Shown here: positions 16,804 to 25,586 of the stretch, piece by piece
Numbering within the stretch: position 1 is the first letter of the stretch
Layout: each line of letters begins with the position of its first letter
Assembly: GCA_913055845.1 (NCBI GenBank)
Contig: CAJXKO010000019.1
Location: 1 to 37,669, forward strand
DNA: 37,669 nt
Reading direction: 5' to 3'
DNA from: an uncultured Bacteroidota bacterium
GTDB taxonomy: Bacteria > Bacteroidota > Rhodothermia > Rhodothermales > Salinibacteraceae
The notes under the pieces: generated by a model
Seen by the model: the letters and a program-made list of their open reading frames with translations, nothing else
What the model was told of the DNA's origin: nothing
The model's database searches: none
Position numbers and translations under genes: made by a program

Positions 16804-19800
16804 ATGGACACGATTCTCATTTCCACACAGGCGCCTCCTCGTCGCACACGACTCCGAGAGATTCTCGGGCCGCACTACGAGATCGTGGAGCATAATTTGG
16901 CGGGAAAGAAGGACCGTCCAATTCCCGCTGCCGATGTGTGGATCCTCGACGAGGCCACCTTCGAGACCACTGGGGCGCGTGTTGGTCCCGAGGCGGATGG
17001 AGGAGACGAAACGACGCCTCCCGTGCTGCTTCTCGTGCCCCGGTCCCGCCTGTCGGACCTCGACGCTTCGTGGTGGGAACAGATTGATGACGTCGTCGCC
17101 GTTCCCCTGTGCGCCCGCGAGCTTCAGAGACGGGTGCAAACGCTTTCTCGGCTCTCCCGGGCCACGGCTTCAAAAGTTGATCGTCGCGCGGAAGTGTCGT
17201 CCAAGTACGAGGCCCTGTTCAACGCCGATACGATGGGCATCCTGACGCTCAGGGCGGGCGAGATCATCGAGGCAAACACGCGGGCCGGAGAGCTCCTTGG
17301 CTGTTCCCCAGAGGGACTTTTGGGACGATCCTTCGCGTCGCTTGCGCCTCCCAAGCAGCCCTGCGGGCAGTCGTCGGTGGACAAGAGCCGTACCATCATC
17401 GGCGCGGCGCGTCGAGAGGGTGAACGCCGTGCAGAGTGGCGGTTCGACCCGCCGGGCTGTGCACCGTTTTGGGCCAATCTGGCACTTCATCCCGTCGCCA
17501 ACGGGGACCGGCAAGACGTGCAGGTTCTATTCTGGGACGTGACAGACCGCAAAGAACTGGTGCAGGAACTGGAGAAGAAGCGGGAGCGCTTGGCGACGGC
17601 CCAGCGCATCGCGCGACTGGGGAGCTGGGAGCGCGATTTCGAGTCGGAGGAGCTATACTGGTCAGATGAGACGTACCGAATATTCGGTTGGGACCCCGGA
17701 GAGGCGGTGACGCATGCCCGGTTCATGGAGGCGGTGCACCCAGAGGATCGGGCGGCCCTTCGGGAACAGCAACAACAGCTTTTCCGGGAGGGAACGCTGA
17801 TTGACATTGAGTACAGGATCGTCCGGCCTGATGGCGAGCTCCGCATCCTCCACGAGCGCGGAGAGGCCCAGTTCGCCGCGGACGGCACCTTGCTCCGAGC
17901 AGACGGCACCGTGCTTGACGTGACCGAGCGGAAGAAGCGGGAAGAAACTTTGCGCCAGCAGCGCAACCTTCTGGAGCAAACTCAGCGGATTGCGGGGGCG
18001 TGGGAGGTAGACCGACGCACGGGGGAGGCCAGTTGGTCGGAAGAAGTGTACCGGATCCTGGAGTTGCCGACCGACGAGGACGTTGACCTGGATGCTGGGC
18101 TCTCTTTCTACCTGCCTGGGGCACGTCGTGAGCTCCGAGAGGCCCTGCGCCAGTGCATTCAGGCCGAAGAGCCGTTTGACCTGGAGCTTCCTATCGACAC
18201 GGCCACAGGAACCCGGCGGTGGGTGCGAACGGTCGGGGCGCCGTCCGAAAAGGCGGACGGGGCAGTCGTTAAAATTGCGGGGGCGTTCCAGGACATTACG
18301 GATCGGAAGCAGGCCCAAGATGCCCTGGCGGAGCGCGAGTCTCGGCTCCGGGGCCTAGCCAACAGCATTCCAGGGGTAGTCTTTCAGTTCTATGCCCTGC
18401 CGGATGGGACGTACGGCAATCACTTCATTAGTGAGCACGCAGAGACGGTGCTCGGCATTCCCCCCGACCCGGAGTACTTCTTTGAACGGTGCCTCGAACA
18501 AATTCCGGAGGGACACCGCGAACGGTTCCGCACCTCGATTGACGAGGCGGTTGCTGCGGGCGAGCCCTGGCGTACGGAGGTGCCCTTCGAAAAACCATCC
18601 GGTGAACGAATCTGGATTTTGGGGACCTCCACCCCTCAGCAGCGGGGCGAGCAGTTGGTGTTCAACGGCGTTCTTCTGGACATCACGGACCGGAAAAAGA
18701 GTCGCCAAAAGCTTGAGCGGTACAGCGAATACACCGAACGCCTCCTCAACGCGAGCGACGATCTCTTTTTCGTCACCGACGTGGAGGGGCATCTTCAGCG
18801 ATGGAATGAACGAGTGGCCGCCGTCACGGGATTCAGCGACTCAGAGCTCCGCGGCGCGGATGTTCGATCGTTCGTGCCGGAGGATCAACGAGATCAGGCC
18901 TCCGCCAAGATCGTCGAGGTGTTCGACACCGGAGGGGCCCAGATGGAAATGCCGCTCCGTCGGAAAGACGGCACGACCATCCCCTACGAATTCAAGGCCA
19001 ATTGTGTACAGCACCCCGATGGCGACGACCGACTCATTGGCATTGGGCGGGACGTAACCGAGCGCAAGCAGTACGAAGAGACGCTTCTCCGGGCGAAGCA
19101 GGAGGCCGAGGAGGCCGCTCGCTTAAAGACCGCGATGCTGGCGAACATGAGCCACGAGATCCGTACGCCCCTGACGTCCATCCTCGGGTTCACCGAGGTC
19201 TTGGACGAAAAGCTGGATGGAGAAATGGAAACCATCGCAACGACGGTCCACCGCAGTGCACAGCGTCTCCTCAAGACGCTCGATTCGGTGTTGAAGCTCT
19301 CGAAACTGGAGGCAGGGGTGTATGAGTTGGAACGAACGCCCATCTCTCTCACCCAGGCGGTGCGGGAGACCGTCGAGATGTTTGAGCCGGAAGCGCGGAA
19401 GGCGGACCTCACGCTCGAAACGGATCTTCCCTCCAGTGCCCTGGAGGGCTACTGGAACGAGGGGGCGCTCAACCGGATCGTGGAAAACCTATTGGAGAAT
19501 GCGATCAAGTTTACCCCGGCCGGGGGGCAGGTAACGGTCCGGGTGCGGTCGCAGGGCACCCAGGCGGTCCTAGAGGTCGAGGACACGGGGGTAGGCATAC
19601 GGGATGACGTGCGGTCAGAGATCTTCGATGCGTTCAAGCAGGAGTCTGAGGGCCTGGATCGGGAGTACGAGGGCAGTGGATTGGGGCTCTCCATCGTGGA
19701 GAAGCTCACCGACGCCCTCGGAGGCGACATCTCCGTCGAAAGCGAGAAGGGCGTCGGAACGTGCTTTACCGTAGTGCTCACGAATCGGCACGCCTCCGAA

Positions 19801-19806
19801 GGCTGA
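16804..19806 (+). CDS. Soluble multi-PAS histidine kinase with degenerate N-terminal receiver-like domain
   Basis: This is a 1000-residue kinase without membrane segments. Residues 1-115 resemble a receiver fold: MDTILIST, then ADVWILDE with Asp49 at the position of the phosphoacceptor, then PPVLLLVPRS, then DDVVAVPLCARELQRRV. The acidic pair after strand 1 and the strand-5 Lys are absent (Val100-Pro101 instead of Lys-Pro). Five PAS domains follow, at about 133-255, 265-385, 388-500, 513-632 and 640-755. His784 lies in MSHEIRTPLTS. The ATPase domain has NLLENAIKFT, DTGVGI and GSGLGLSI. The start at 16804 was chosen because the receiver-like fold begins at once. It lies 350 bp after the other kinase on the same strand and converges on the permease gene with a 22-bp gap. 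Signal and partner regulator are unknown. Confidence 0.88.
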   Translation: MDTILISTQAPPRRTRLREILGPHYEIVEHNLAGKKDRPIPAADVWILDEATFETTGARVGPEADGGDETTPPVLLLVPRSRLSDLDASWWEQIDDVVAVPLCARELQRRVQTLSRLSRATASKVDRRAEVSSKYEALFNADTMGILTLRAGEIIEANTRAGELLGCSPEGLLGRSFASLAPPKQPCGQSSVDKSRTIIGAARREGERRAEWRFDPPGCAPFWANLALHPVANGDRQDVQVLFWDVTDRKELVQELEKKRERLATAQRIARLGSWERDFESEELYWSDETYRIFGWDPGEAVTHARFMEAVHPEDRAALREQQQQLFREGTLIDIEYRIVRPDGELRILHERGEAQFAADGTLLRADGTVLDVTERKKREETLRQQRNLLEQTQRIAGAWEVDRRTGEASWSEEVYRILELPTDEDVDLDAGLSFYLPGARRELREALRQCIQAEEPFDLELPIDTATGTRRWVRTVGAPSEKADGAVVKIAGAFQDITDRKQAQDALAERESRLRGLANSIPGVVFQFYALPDGTYGNHFISEHAETVLGIPPDPEYFFERCLEQIPEGHRERFRTSIDEAVAAGEPWRTEVPFEKPSGERIWILGTSTPQQRGEQLVFNGVLLDITDRKKSRQKLERYSEYTERLLNASDDLFFVTDVEGHLQRWNERVAAVTGFSDSELRGADVRSFVPEDQRDQASAKIVEVFDTGGAQMEMPLRRKDGTTIPYEFKANCVQHPDGDDRLIGIGRDVTERKQYEETLLRAKQEAEEAARLKTAMLANMSHEIRTPLTSILGFTEVLDEKLDGEMETIATTVHRSAQRLLKTLDSVLKLSKLEAGVYELERTPISLTQAVRETVEMFEPEARKADLTLETDLPSSALEGYWNEGALNRIVENLLENAIKFTPAGGQVTVRVRSQGTQAVLEVEDTGVGIRDDVRSEIFDAFKQESEGLDREYEGSGLGLSIVEKLTDALGGDISVESEKGVGTCFTVVLTNRHASEG
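18343..18696 (+). repeat. Shared PAS module, copy 2
   Basis: This encodes 118 residues, from RLRGLANSIPGVV to LLDITDRK, in the second kinase. It is the counterpart of 14609-14962, and the two are the closest pair among the PAS domains of these proteins as judged by eye. Module duplication or recombination between the genes is the likely origin. Confidence 0.85.
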
Positions 19807-19828
19807 CCGGTGCGAACGGCACGCCGCG

Positions 19829-20887
19829 TCAATGTTCGCCGAGCAGGGCCACCTCGTCGCCCAGCACGTCTTCCACGTACAGCGTTTGGACCAGCACGAT
19901 GACGACGATGGTGAGAGGGGTGGCCAAAAGCACGCCGACGGCCCCGGCGCCAATGCCGCCCACGAACTGTGCGGTTATGACGGCAGCCGGCGGGATGTGT
20001 ACGGCCTGCTGCTGCACTAGGGGAGCAATGAGGTAACTCTCAAGTAACTGCACGGTGCCGTACACGAACAGCACGTACACCACCTCGGTGCCCCCGAGCA
20101 CTGACGCAACCAGTACGGCCGGGAGTACCGACAGCACGGGGCCCAGGTACGGGACGAAGGAGAAGAGCCCGGCGACGAGCCCCAGGGCGACTGGTGAGGG
20201 AATCCCCACCAGATGCAGGCCCAGCGCCGTAAGCACACCCACGATCACCATCATGATGAGGCGTCCGGTGAGCCACCAGCGAAGGGCCCGTCCAATGGCG
20301 TAGAGCACCTCGTGGGCCCGTGGCCGTGATTCCGGTGGAATCAGCTGGACCATGCCACTGAGGTAGGTTTGCGGCGCCGCGGCCCCGTAGATGCCAATGA
20401 AGACGATGATGAAGGCGTTGACTAGGAGGTTGAGGGTGCCCCGGAAGACATTGGTCACGCGCCCGATGAGGCTGGAGACGGGCGGCAAGAGCTGGCTCGG
20501 ATCTACGAACTGACGGACCCACTCATACTGCTGAGCACTCGTGCGGGCCCGTGACGCCAGGCGTTCAGTTGCGTCGGGGAGCAGGGCAGCGAGGGCGTTC
20601 ACCTGCTCGGAAATGTCGGGGCCTGCCAGGGACCAGAGCCCGACCACGATGCCTACCAGACCTACCACCGTGAGTAGAAGCGCCAACGGCCGCGGCAAGG
20701 GGGTGTCCTCTTCCAGGGTCCGCGACACCCCGGCCAGAAACACCGCCAGGAGAATGCCGGCGAACACGGTAAACAGGACCTCGATGAACTTCGTTGCTAC
20801 GTATGCGATGAGCAAAAGCCCCAAAAGCACTCCGAGGGCCTGGTACGGACGGCGCACAACGAACGACGACGGTTGAGGCGCGGGCAT
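19829..20887 (-). CDS. AI-2E-family (PerM-type) membrane permease
   Basis: This is a 352-residue integral membrane protein of the AI-2E/PerM/YdiK family. It has paired N-terminal helices, a soluble helical stretch of about residues 90-150 (ATERLASRARTSAQQYEWVR), and a conserved second half with GLVAGLFSFVPYLGPVLSVL and ESYLIAPLVQQQAVHIPP. The latter corresponds to the family's E-x-x-x-I-x-P-x(5)-V-x-(L/I)-x-P motif. Some relatives export AI-2 and others act in Na+/H+ exchange or are uncharacterised, so the substrate is unknown. The ATG at 20887 begins MPAPQP. It is divergent from the carbonic anhydrase gene with 81 bp between starts. Confidence 0.88.
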   Translation of the reverse strand: MPAPQPSSFVVRRPYQALGVLLGLLLIAYVATKFIEVLFTVFAGILLAVFLAGVSRTLEEDTPLPRPLALLLTVVGLVGIVVGLWSLAGPDISEQVNALAALLPDATERLASRARTSAQQYEWVRQFVDPSQLLPPVSSLIGRVTNVFRGTLNLLVNAFIIVFIGIYGAAAPQTYLSGMVQLIPPESRPRAHEVLYAIGRALRWWLTGRLIMMVIVGVLTALGLHLVGIPSPVALGLVAGLFSFVPYLGPVLSVLPAVLVASVLGGTEVVYVLFVYGTVQLLESYLIAPLVQQQAVHIPPAAVITAQFVGGIGAGAVGVLLATPLTIVVIVLVQTLYVEDVLGDEVALLGEH

Positions 20888-20968
20888 TGCCGGGAGGACG
20901 CGAGGCGAGAGTGGCTGAGGGCTTCGACCACCATCTTCCTATCTACGCCCAAAAAGGTTCCTCCCCGC

Positions 20969-21514
20969 ATGCTCAAATCCTTTCTTGACGTCGAGCCAAC
21001 CTTTGACGACTCAAACTACATTGCCGAAACGGCCGTCCTTATCGGGGACGTAACGCTGGGCAGAGACGCCAGCGTTTGGCACCACTGCACCCTGAGGGGC
21101 GACGTGAATTGGATCCGCGTAGGGGCAGAGACCAACGTGCAGGACAACACCGTTGTGCACGTGACCCACGGCACTGCGCCGACTGATATTGGCGCTCGCG
21201 TGACCATCGGGCACGGGGCCATCATCCACGGCTGTACCATCGAGAACGAAGTACTGGTGGGCATGGGGGCCACGATACTCGACCATGCCGTTATCGGGCG
21301 CCACAGTCTTGTTGGCGCGCAAGCACTGGTGACCAAGAACACGGACATTCCGCCACGGTCGCTCGTGTTGGGCCAGCCGGCCGAAGTCGTACGGGAAGTG
21401 ACGAAGGAGGAAGTAGACGCCATCCGGGCGGGGGCGGAAAACTACCTGCGCTACAGCGCAGTCCACGATGGCCGCGAGCGGCCGGGGACGAACCCGTGGT
21501 ACGACGCCTCGTAG
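20969..21514 (+). CDS. Gamma-class carbonic anhydrase family protein
   Basis: This is a 181-residue left-handed beta-helix protein of the gamma-carbonic anhydrase/YrdA/PaaY group. Hexapeptide repeats run through residues 20-135. The three zinc-ligand histidines fit at His64 (NTVVHV), His82 and His87 (GHGAIIHGC), with the family's five-residue spacing between the last two. The family hydrates CO2 or, in some members, has another activity; zinc binding here is inferred. The ATG at 20969 (MLKSFLDVEPTF) matches the usual family length. An upstream start at 20873 would overlap the divergent permease gene and add 32 atypical residues. The lipoprotein hydrolase follows after 101 bp. Confidence 0.9.
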   Translation: MLKSFLDVEPTFDDSNYIAETAVLIGDVTLGRDASVWHHCTLRGDVNWIRVGAETNVQDNTVVHVTHGTAPTDIGARVTIGHGAIIHGCTIENEVLVGMGATILDHAVIGRHSLVGAQALVTKNTDIPPRSLVLGQPAEVVREVTKEEVDAIRAGAENYLRYSAVHDGRERPGTNPWYDAS

Positions 21515-21615
21515 CTGAGGGAGCGTTACAGGGGAATTGCAAACGGCGATCAACCCCTCGCCCCGCTCATTCGTCGGAACGATGCATTGTCGCCTGTGCC
21601 ACCTACGTCCCGTCC

Positions 21616-22470
21616 ATGCGCCCCATTCTGCTCGTCTTCGCCGCCTCATTCTTACTGGTTGCCTGTTCGGCGATTACCATCGATGAGGAGACCGTCTTTC
21701 AACCCAAGGCGTCGGTGACGCCGGAGACCTTTGCGCTCGAAGGCGTGAGCCTCGGCGTGCGGTCTATCCCCGTTGCGGACAGTGTGGAGGTGAACGCCTG
21801 GCACCTCATGCAGTCGTCCGCCGAGGCGACAGTGCTGTTTTTTGGCGGCAATGGATTCTACCTCGTCCAGTCGACTGGGTACCTGCGCGCCCTCACACGC
21901 CCTCCGGTCAACGCATTGCTTTGGGACTATCGGGGATACGGGCGCAGCGAGGGCTCCCCCAGTGCCCGTGCGGTGCGACACGATGCCTTGGCCGTCTACG
22001 ATTCGCTCGTGGCCCGTCCCGAGGTCGATCCTGAACGGCTTATCGTGTGGGGGCATTCCATGGGTAGTTTCCTGGCTACGCACGTAGCGGCGGAGCGAAC
22101 CGTTGGGGGCGTGGTGCTCGAAAATCCAGCGACGAATGTGGAGGAGTGGTCGAGTCATCTGTTTCCCTGGTATATTCGCCTCTTCCTCGGGGTGGACATC
22201 GACCCAGCCTTGAAGAACGATGACAACCTAAAGCGTGTGCGCACTCTCGAGGCACCGCTGCTGGTGGTGGGCGGAACCGAGGACCCTGTTACCAATCCCG
22301 AGATGGCGCGACGACTCCATGAAGAGGCGGCCAGCGAGCGGCGGAAACTGGTGCTGGTGGAAGGGGGTGCGCACAACGGTCTCTACGACGATCCTGAAGT
22401 CCAGTCCGCATACCGGGAACTGGTGGAGCACGTCGTTACTGCGGCCCCGCAGGCCGCGTCCACCAAGTAA
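21616..22470 (+). CDS. Alpha/beta-hydrolase lipoprotein
   Basis: This is a 284-residue exported hydrolase. The first 17 residues form a lipoprotein signal peptide ending LLVAC, with Cys17 as lipidation site. The hydrolase core shows the oxyanion strand VLFFGGNGFY, a WDYRGYGRSEG motif, and a catalytic triad of Ser148 (GHSMGS), Asp223 (GGTEDP) and His253 (GGAHNG). This resembles the BEM46/ABHD13-like serine hydrolases, whose natural substrates are mostly unknown. The ATG at 21616 was chosen because it starts the signal peptide directly; a frame start at 21496 would overlap the carbonic anhydrase end. The protein should sit in the periplasm or outer membrane. It converges on the small membrane protein gene with a 12-bp gap. 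Confidence 0.85.
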   Translation: MRPILLVFAASFLLVACSAITIDEETVFQPKASVTPETFALEGVSLGVRSIPVADSVEVNAWHLMQSSAEATVLFFGGNGFYLVQSTGYLRALTRPPVNALLWDYRGYGRSEGSPSARAVRHDALAVYDSLVARPEVDPERLIVWGHSMGSFLATHVAAERTVGGVVLENPATNVEEWSSHLFPWYIRLFLGVDIDPALKNDDNLKRVRTLEAPLLVVGGTEDPVTNPEMARRLHEEAASERRKLVLVEGGAHNGLYDDPEVQSAYRELVEHVVTAAPQAASTK

Positions 22471-22482
22471 ATGGGGGCAGCA

Positions 22483-22851
22483 CTACCTGCCGCGATCGGT
22501 GGGGGACGACGGAGGACTGTCTTCGGGGTCAGAGCGGCCCCACAGATTGTTCAGTCCACTGAGGGCCAGGATGCCCCCACCTACGGCTGTGCCAGCGATG
22601 GGAAGGGGAATGCCGACCACTACCCCAGCCAGCAGGCCCTTCAAGAGGGCCGCCGCGAACCCGTCACGGCCGAGGCGGCGCTGGAGCAGCCCCGTGCCGA
22701 TCCCAGCCACCCCAAAGCCGACACCTGCTAATAGAGGGGTGGAGAGACCCAGCGTGACCGCGTTCTCGGCAAAGAAGAGCCAGTCCAGGCCCAGAATCAG
22801 AATTCCACTCGCGGGGTGCAAAACTGTGCCTGAGTCGTCCGAGAGGGCCAT
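22483..22851 (-). CDS. Small hydrophobic membrane protein, family not recognised
   Basis: This frame encodes 122 residues. I do not recognise a family. It contains three hydrophobic segments: LILGLDWLFFAENAVTLGL, PLLAGVGFGVAGIGTGLL and AALLKGLLAGVVVGIPLPIA with its Gly-rich continuation. Basic residues (QRRLGRD) sit between them. The C terminus is polar and acidic (SDPEDSPPSSPTDRGR). The Gly/Ala-rich helices and the clear membrane pattern argue for a real gene. It lies 56 bp after hslU on the same strand, so it may be read from the hsl transcript, although a stem-loop lies in the gap. Function is unknown. Confidence 0.6.
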   Translation of the reverse strand: MALSDDSGTVLHPASGILILGLDWLFFAENAVTLGLSTPLLAGVGFGVAGIGTGLLQRRLGRDGFAAALLKGLLAGVVVGIPLPIAGTAVGGGILALSGLNNLWGRSDPEDSPPSSPTDRGR

Positions 22852-22859
22852 ATGATGCT

Positions 22860-22885
22860 GAGCCGACGAAAGAAGGAATCGGCTC
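22860..22885 (-). other. Stem-loop between hslU and the small membrane protein gene
   Basis: GAGCCGA (22860-22866) and TCGGCTC (22879-22885) are perfect 7-bp inverted repeats with a 12-nt loop, located just after the hslU stop. No T run follows on the minus strand, so this could be a processing or weak termination site. Confidence 0.35.
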
Positions 22886-22907
22886 TACCCGCGTGTGATA
22901 GAGAGAG

Positions 22908-24356
22908 TTACAGGATGTACTGGCTCAGGTCGCGGCTCGACGCAATGGAGCTGAGGCGGTCGCGCACCATCTCGGCGTCGATGGTGATCTGCGATCCCGG
23001 CGGGATTTCCTCCGGCACGTCGAAGAGCAGGTCTTCCAGTAGGGTGGTGAGTACCGTGTGGAGGCGACGAGCCCCAATGTTCTCCACGTCCGCGTTAACC
23101 TCGGCGGCGATGCGGGCCAGTTCGCTCACGCCTTCTTTTTTGAACTCGATCTCGACGTCTTCTGACCGCAGCAGCGCCCGGTACTGTTTTACGAGCGCGT
23201 TCTTGGGCTTCGTGAGAATCTCGTAGAAGTCATCCTCATCGAGGTTGTTGAGCTCGACACGGATGGGAAATCGGCCCTGTAGTTCCGGAATGAGATCGCT
23301 GGGCTTTGAGGCGTGGAAGGCGCCGCTCGCGACGAAGAGAATGTGGTCGGTTTCCACCATCCCGTGTTTGGTGGTGACGGTGGACCCCTCCACGATGGGG
23401 AGCAGGTCCCTCTGCACACCCTGGCGCGAGACGCCTTGGCCGGACCCCTCGTCGCGGGTGCGGGTGCCAGCGGCCACCTTGTCGATCTCATCGACGAACA
23501 CGATGCCCGCCTGCTGCACGCGCTCTAGGGCGTCTTCCTTGACTTGATCCTGGTCAATCAGCTTTTCGGCCTCCTCTTGGGTCAAAATCTCACGGGCCTC
23601 CTCCACCGTCACGCGCCGCTTCTTGCGCTGGCCGCCGCCGAGGTTGCCAAAGAGCTCTTCCAGGTTGACCCCCATTTCCTCCATGCCCATGGGGCCAAAC
23701 ATCTGCATCATGGACTGGGAGTCGGAGGTCACCTCGATCTCAATCTCGCGGTCGTCGAGGTCGCCCCGCTCTAGCTTATCGCGGAACTTCTTCCGAGTGC
23801 GTTGACGAAGGCTTTCCGAAGGGTCGTCCTCCACCTCGGGTTCGGTCTCCCCGGTTGGGTGCACGGCAAACCCGGGCTCGTCCCGGGCCCCATCGCCGGC
23901 GCGCGACTGATCTTCGTCCTCGGGGGGGATCAGAATGTCGAGAATGCGCTCCTCAGCCAGCTCCTGGGCACGCTCCTGGACTTCCTCTTTGTGCTCCTTC
24001 TCCACCATGTTCACCGCGATGTCGGTGAGGTCGCGGATCATGCTGTCCACGTCCCGGCCCACATAGCCGACCTCGGTGAACTTGGACGCCTCGACCTTGA
24101 TGAAGGGGGCCCGAGCGAGGCGGGCCAGCCGACGGGCAATTTCGGTCTTGCCCACACCGGTGGGCCCAATCATGATGATGTTGTTCGGCATAATTTCGTC
24201 CCGCATTTCTTCGGGCGCGTTTTGGCGGCGCCAGCGGTTGCGGAGGGCAATGGCCACGTTTTTCTTGGCCTTGTCCTGCCCGATAATGTACTTGTCCAGT
24301 TCCTCGACAATCTGGCGAGGCGTGAGGTCTTCAACGTGCTGGGTGACGTCTGGCAT
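22908..24356 (-). CDS. hslU: HslU, ATPase subunit of the HslUV protease
   Basis: This is the 482-residue AAA+ unfoldase that feeds substrates to HslV. Visible motifs are the N-terminal [19 protein letters not shown], Walker A GPTGVGKT (64-71), the pore loop GYVG (97-100), Walker [11 protein letters not shown] with Asp289-Glu290, and the C-terminal SQYIL that docks in HslV pockets in known HslUV. E. coli HslU is 443 residues. The extra length lies in the I domain, where an acidic, probably disordered segment (about 146-182) is inserted. The ATG at 24356 ([11 protein letters not shown]) was chosen; the frame extends 103 codons upstream but overlaps the NYN gene and looks like its shadow. The gene is 55 bp after the NYN gene on the same strand. 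Confidence 0.97.
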   Translation of the reverse strand: MPDVTQHVEDLTPRQIVEELDKYIIGQDKAKKNVAIALRNRWRRQNAPEEMRDEIMPNNIIMIGPTGVGKTEIARRLARLARAPFIKVEASKFTEVGYVGRDVDSMIRDLTDIAVNMVEKEHKEEVQERAQELAEERILDILIPPEDEDQSRAGDGARDEPGFAVHPTGETEPEVEDDPSESLRQRTRKKFRDKLERGDLDDREIEIEVTSDSQSMMQMFGPMGMEEMGVNLEELFGNLGGGQRKKRRVTVEEAREILTQEEAEKLIDQDQVKEDALERVQQAGIVFVDEIDKVAAGTRTRDEGSGQGVSRQGVQRDLLPIVEGSTVTTKHGMVETDHILFVASGAFHASKPSDLIPELQGRFPIRVELNNLDEDDFYEILTKPKNALVKQYRALLRSEDVEIEFKKEGVSELARIAAEVNADVENIGARRLHTVLTTLLEDLLFDVPEEIPPGSQITIDAEMVRDRLSSIASSRDLSQYIL

Positions 24357-24411
24357 GCGGGGTTGGAAGCAGGAAGAAACAGGTAGTGCGAAGGGACAGG
24401 GGAGACGAACG

Positions 24412-25482
24412 CTACGGACGCTCCTCGTCCGATTCGTCGTCGACTGTTCTCGAATCGTCGCCATTCTCGGTCGACACGGAGGCCGTCGCGGTAGGCGATT
24501 CCAGGGCCTCGTCCATCTCGTATTCGTCGTGGGCGTGAGACGCCTCCGAGGCGTCATCCCCGTGGTCGGTCGGGGCGTGGTCCGCTCTGAGTTCGTCGTG
24601 GACCGTCTGAACGTCGGGGTGGTCGTCGTTGACGATGAGGACTGTATAGTTGTACGGGTACCCATTGCGCTTTTCCAGGCGCGCCGCCCCGGCGGCTTCG
24701 AGGTCGCTCACAAGCGACTTGGGGTCTTGGTCGGGCCCCATCAAGTCCGAGAGCTTCCGGAGGAGAGGGGTGAGGTACACCTCGTCGTACTGGCCAAAGT
24801 GCTCTTCCGTGATTTTGATGGCGCGCCGCGCCGCGGGGGCATCCAACGATTGAAACTGTTGGGGCGGCGGGCTCTCGGGCGTCTGGGCCTGGGTGTACGC
24901 GGTTCCGCCCGTGGGCGCATTCGCCAGCAGGTCTTCGCGGGACGCCTGGCTGAGTAGGTTGCGCGCGTCGAGGTACTTGCTATCCTCGGCGACGGTCGGG
25001 GTGTCGGCGGTCTGGGGGGGGTTAACGGCGGCGACGAGGGGACGGCGTCCCTGCTCCCGAATCCACCGCACGAGCGGCAGGTAGGGGCGGTTGCCAGTCA
25101 CGATGACGAGGGTCTGTACGTCGGGCCGCTGTGTGAGGAAGTTTGTCAGTTCAATGGTGAGTTGGACTTCCGCCGTATTGTCCTGGAGGGCCGAGGGGAC
25201 GTGCACCGGCTGGATGCCGCGCCGATGTAGGGCCGAGGGCACCTCCGTGGCCTGGGCGTTGGGGAGCGCGTCGAACGTCCCGTAGGCGCGTCCGAAAATG
25301 GTCGGGGTGTCGTCGCCCTCCTGCAGGTAGCGGCGGACCTCCTCAAAAAGCTCTTCCGCGTAGTCGGTCGTGGAATGGTCGCGGTCGCTTTGGGATCGGA
25401 GGATGCTGTAGAGGTTATCGTAGTCGACAAACATCGCCGCCGTGCTCGATCGGGCGGCCTCGGGCGATTGCTCGTGACTCAT
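24412..25482 (-). CDS. NYN-domain (LabA-like PIN fold) protein with altered active site
   Basis: This is a 356-residue protein. Residues 15-155 match a NYN domain: FVDYDNLY (Asp20, Asp22), a central stretch with [21 protein letters not shown] (105-111), and [20 protein letters not shown] (from 127). In typical LabA-like NYN RNases the last two motifs read like (V)DVxLxxD and SGDxDF. Here Glu105 and Glu111 replace Asp, and TGNRPY lacks both acidic residues. A Gln/Pro-rich linker leads to a second small domain, about 215-285 ([17 protein letters not shown]), possibly winged-helix/LOTUS-like. A strongly acidic low-complexity tail ends the protein. The gene lies between hslV (104 bp upstream) and hslU. 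An RNA-binding or RNase role is inferred from the fold, and catalysis is doubtful. Confidence 0.8.
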   Translation of the reverse strand: MSHEQSPEAARSSTAAMFVDYDNLYSILRSQSDRDHSTTDYAEELFEEVRRYLQEGDDTPTIFGRAYGTFDALPNAQATEVPSALHRRGIQPVHVPSALQDNTAEVQLTIELTNFLTQRPDVQTLVIVTGNRPYLPLVRWIREQGRRPLVAAVNPPQTADTPTVAEDSKYLDARNLLSQASREDLLANAPTGGTAYTQAQTPESPPPQQFQSLDAPAARRAIKITEEHFGQYDEVYLTPLLRKLSDLMGPDQDPKSLVSDLEAAGAARLEKRNGYPYNYTVLIVNDDHPDVQTVHDELRADHAPTDHGDDASEASHAHDEYEMDEALESPTATASVSTENGDDSRTVDDESDEERP

Positions 25483-25516
25483 GGCGAGTAACGTTGATCA
25501 TTGAAAAATATTGGGG

Positions 25517-25546
25517 CGTCTTCCAGCGGACATCTAGGGGAAGACG
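25517..25546 (-). terminator. Terminator-like hairpin between hslV and the NYN gene
   Basis: CGTCTTCC (25517-25524) pairs with GGAAGACG (25539-25546) over 8 bp with a 14-nt loop. On the minus strand it is followed by CCCCAATATTTTTC, so a T run begins several bases after the stem. It lies 40 nt past the hslV stop. It may terminate or attenuate transcription into the NYN-hslU genes. Confidence 0.42.
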
Positions 25547-25586
25547 TCGGGCAGCAATGGACACCTGGGACGTTGAGGAGGACGCC

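Noticed and set aside
24357-24665. 103-codon N-terminal extension of the hslU frame
   Set aside because: It is Thr/Arg/Pro-rich, overlaps the NYN gene's coding end on the same strand in another frame, and HslU homologues start at the chosen Met.
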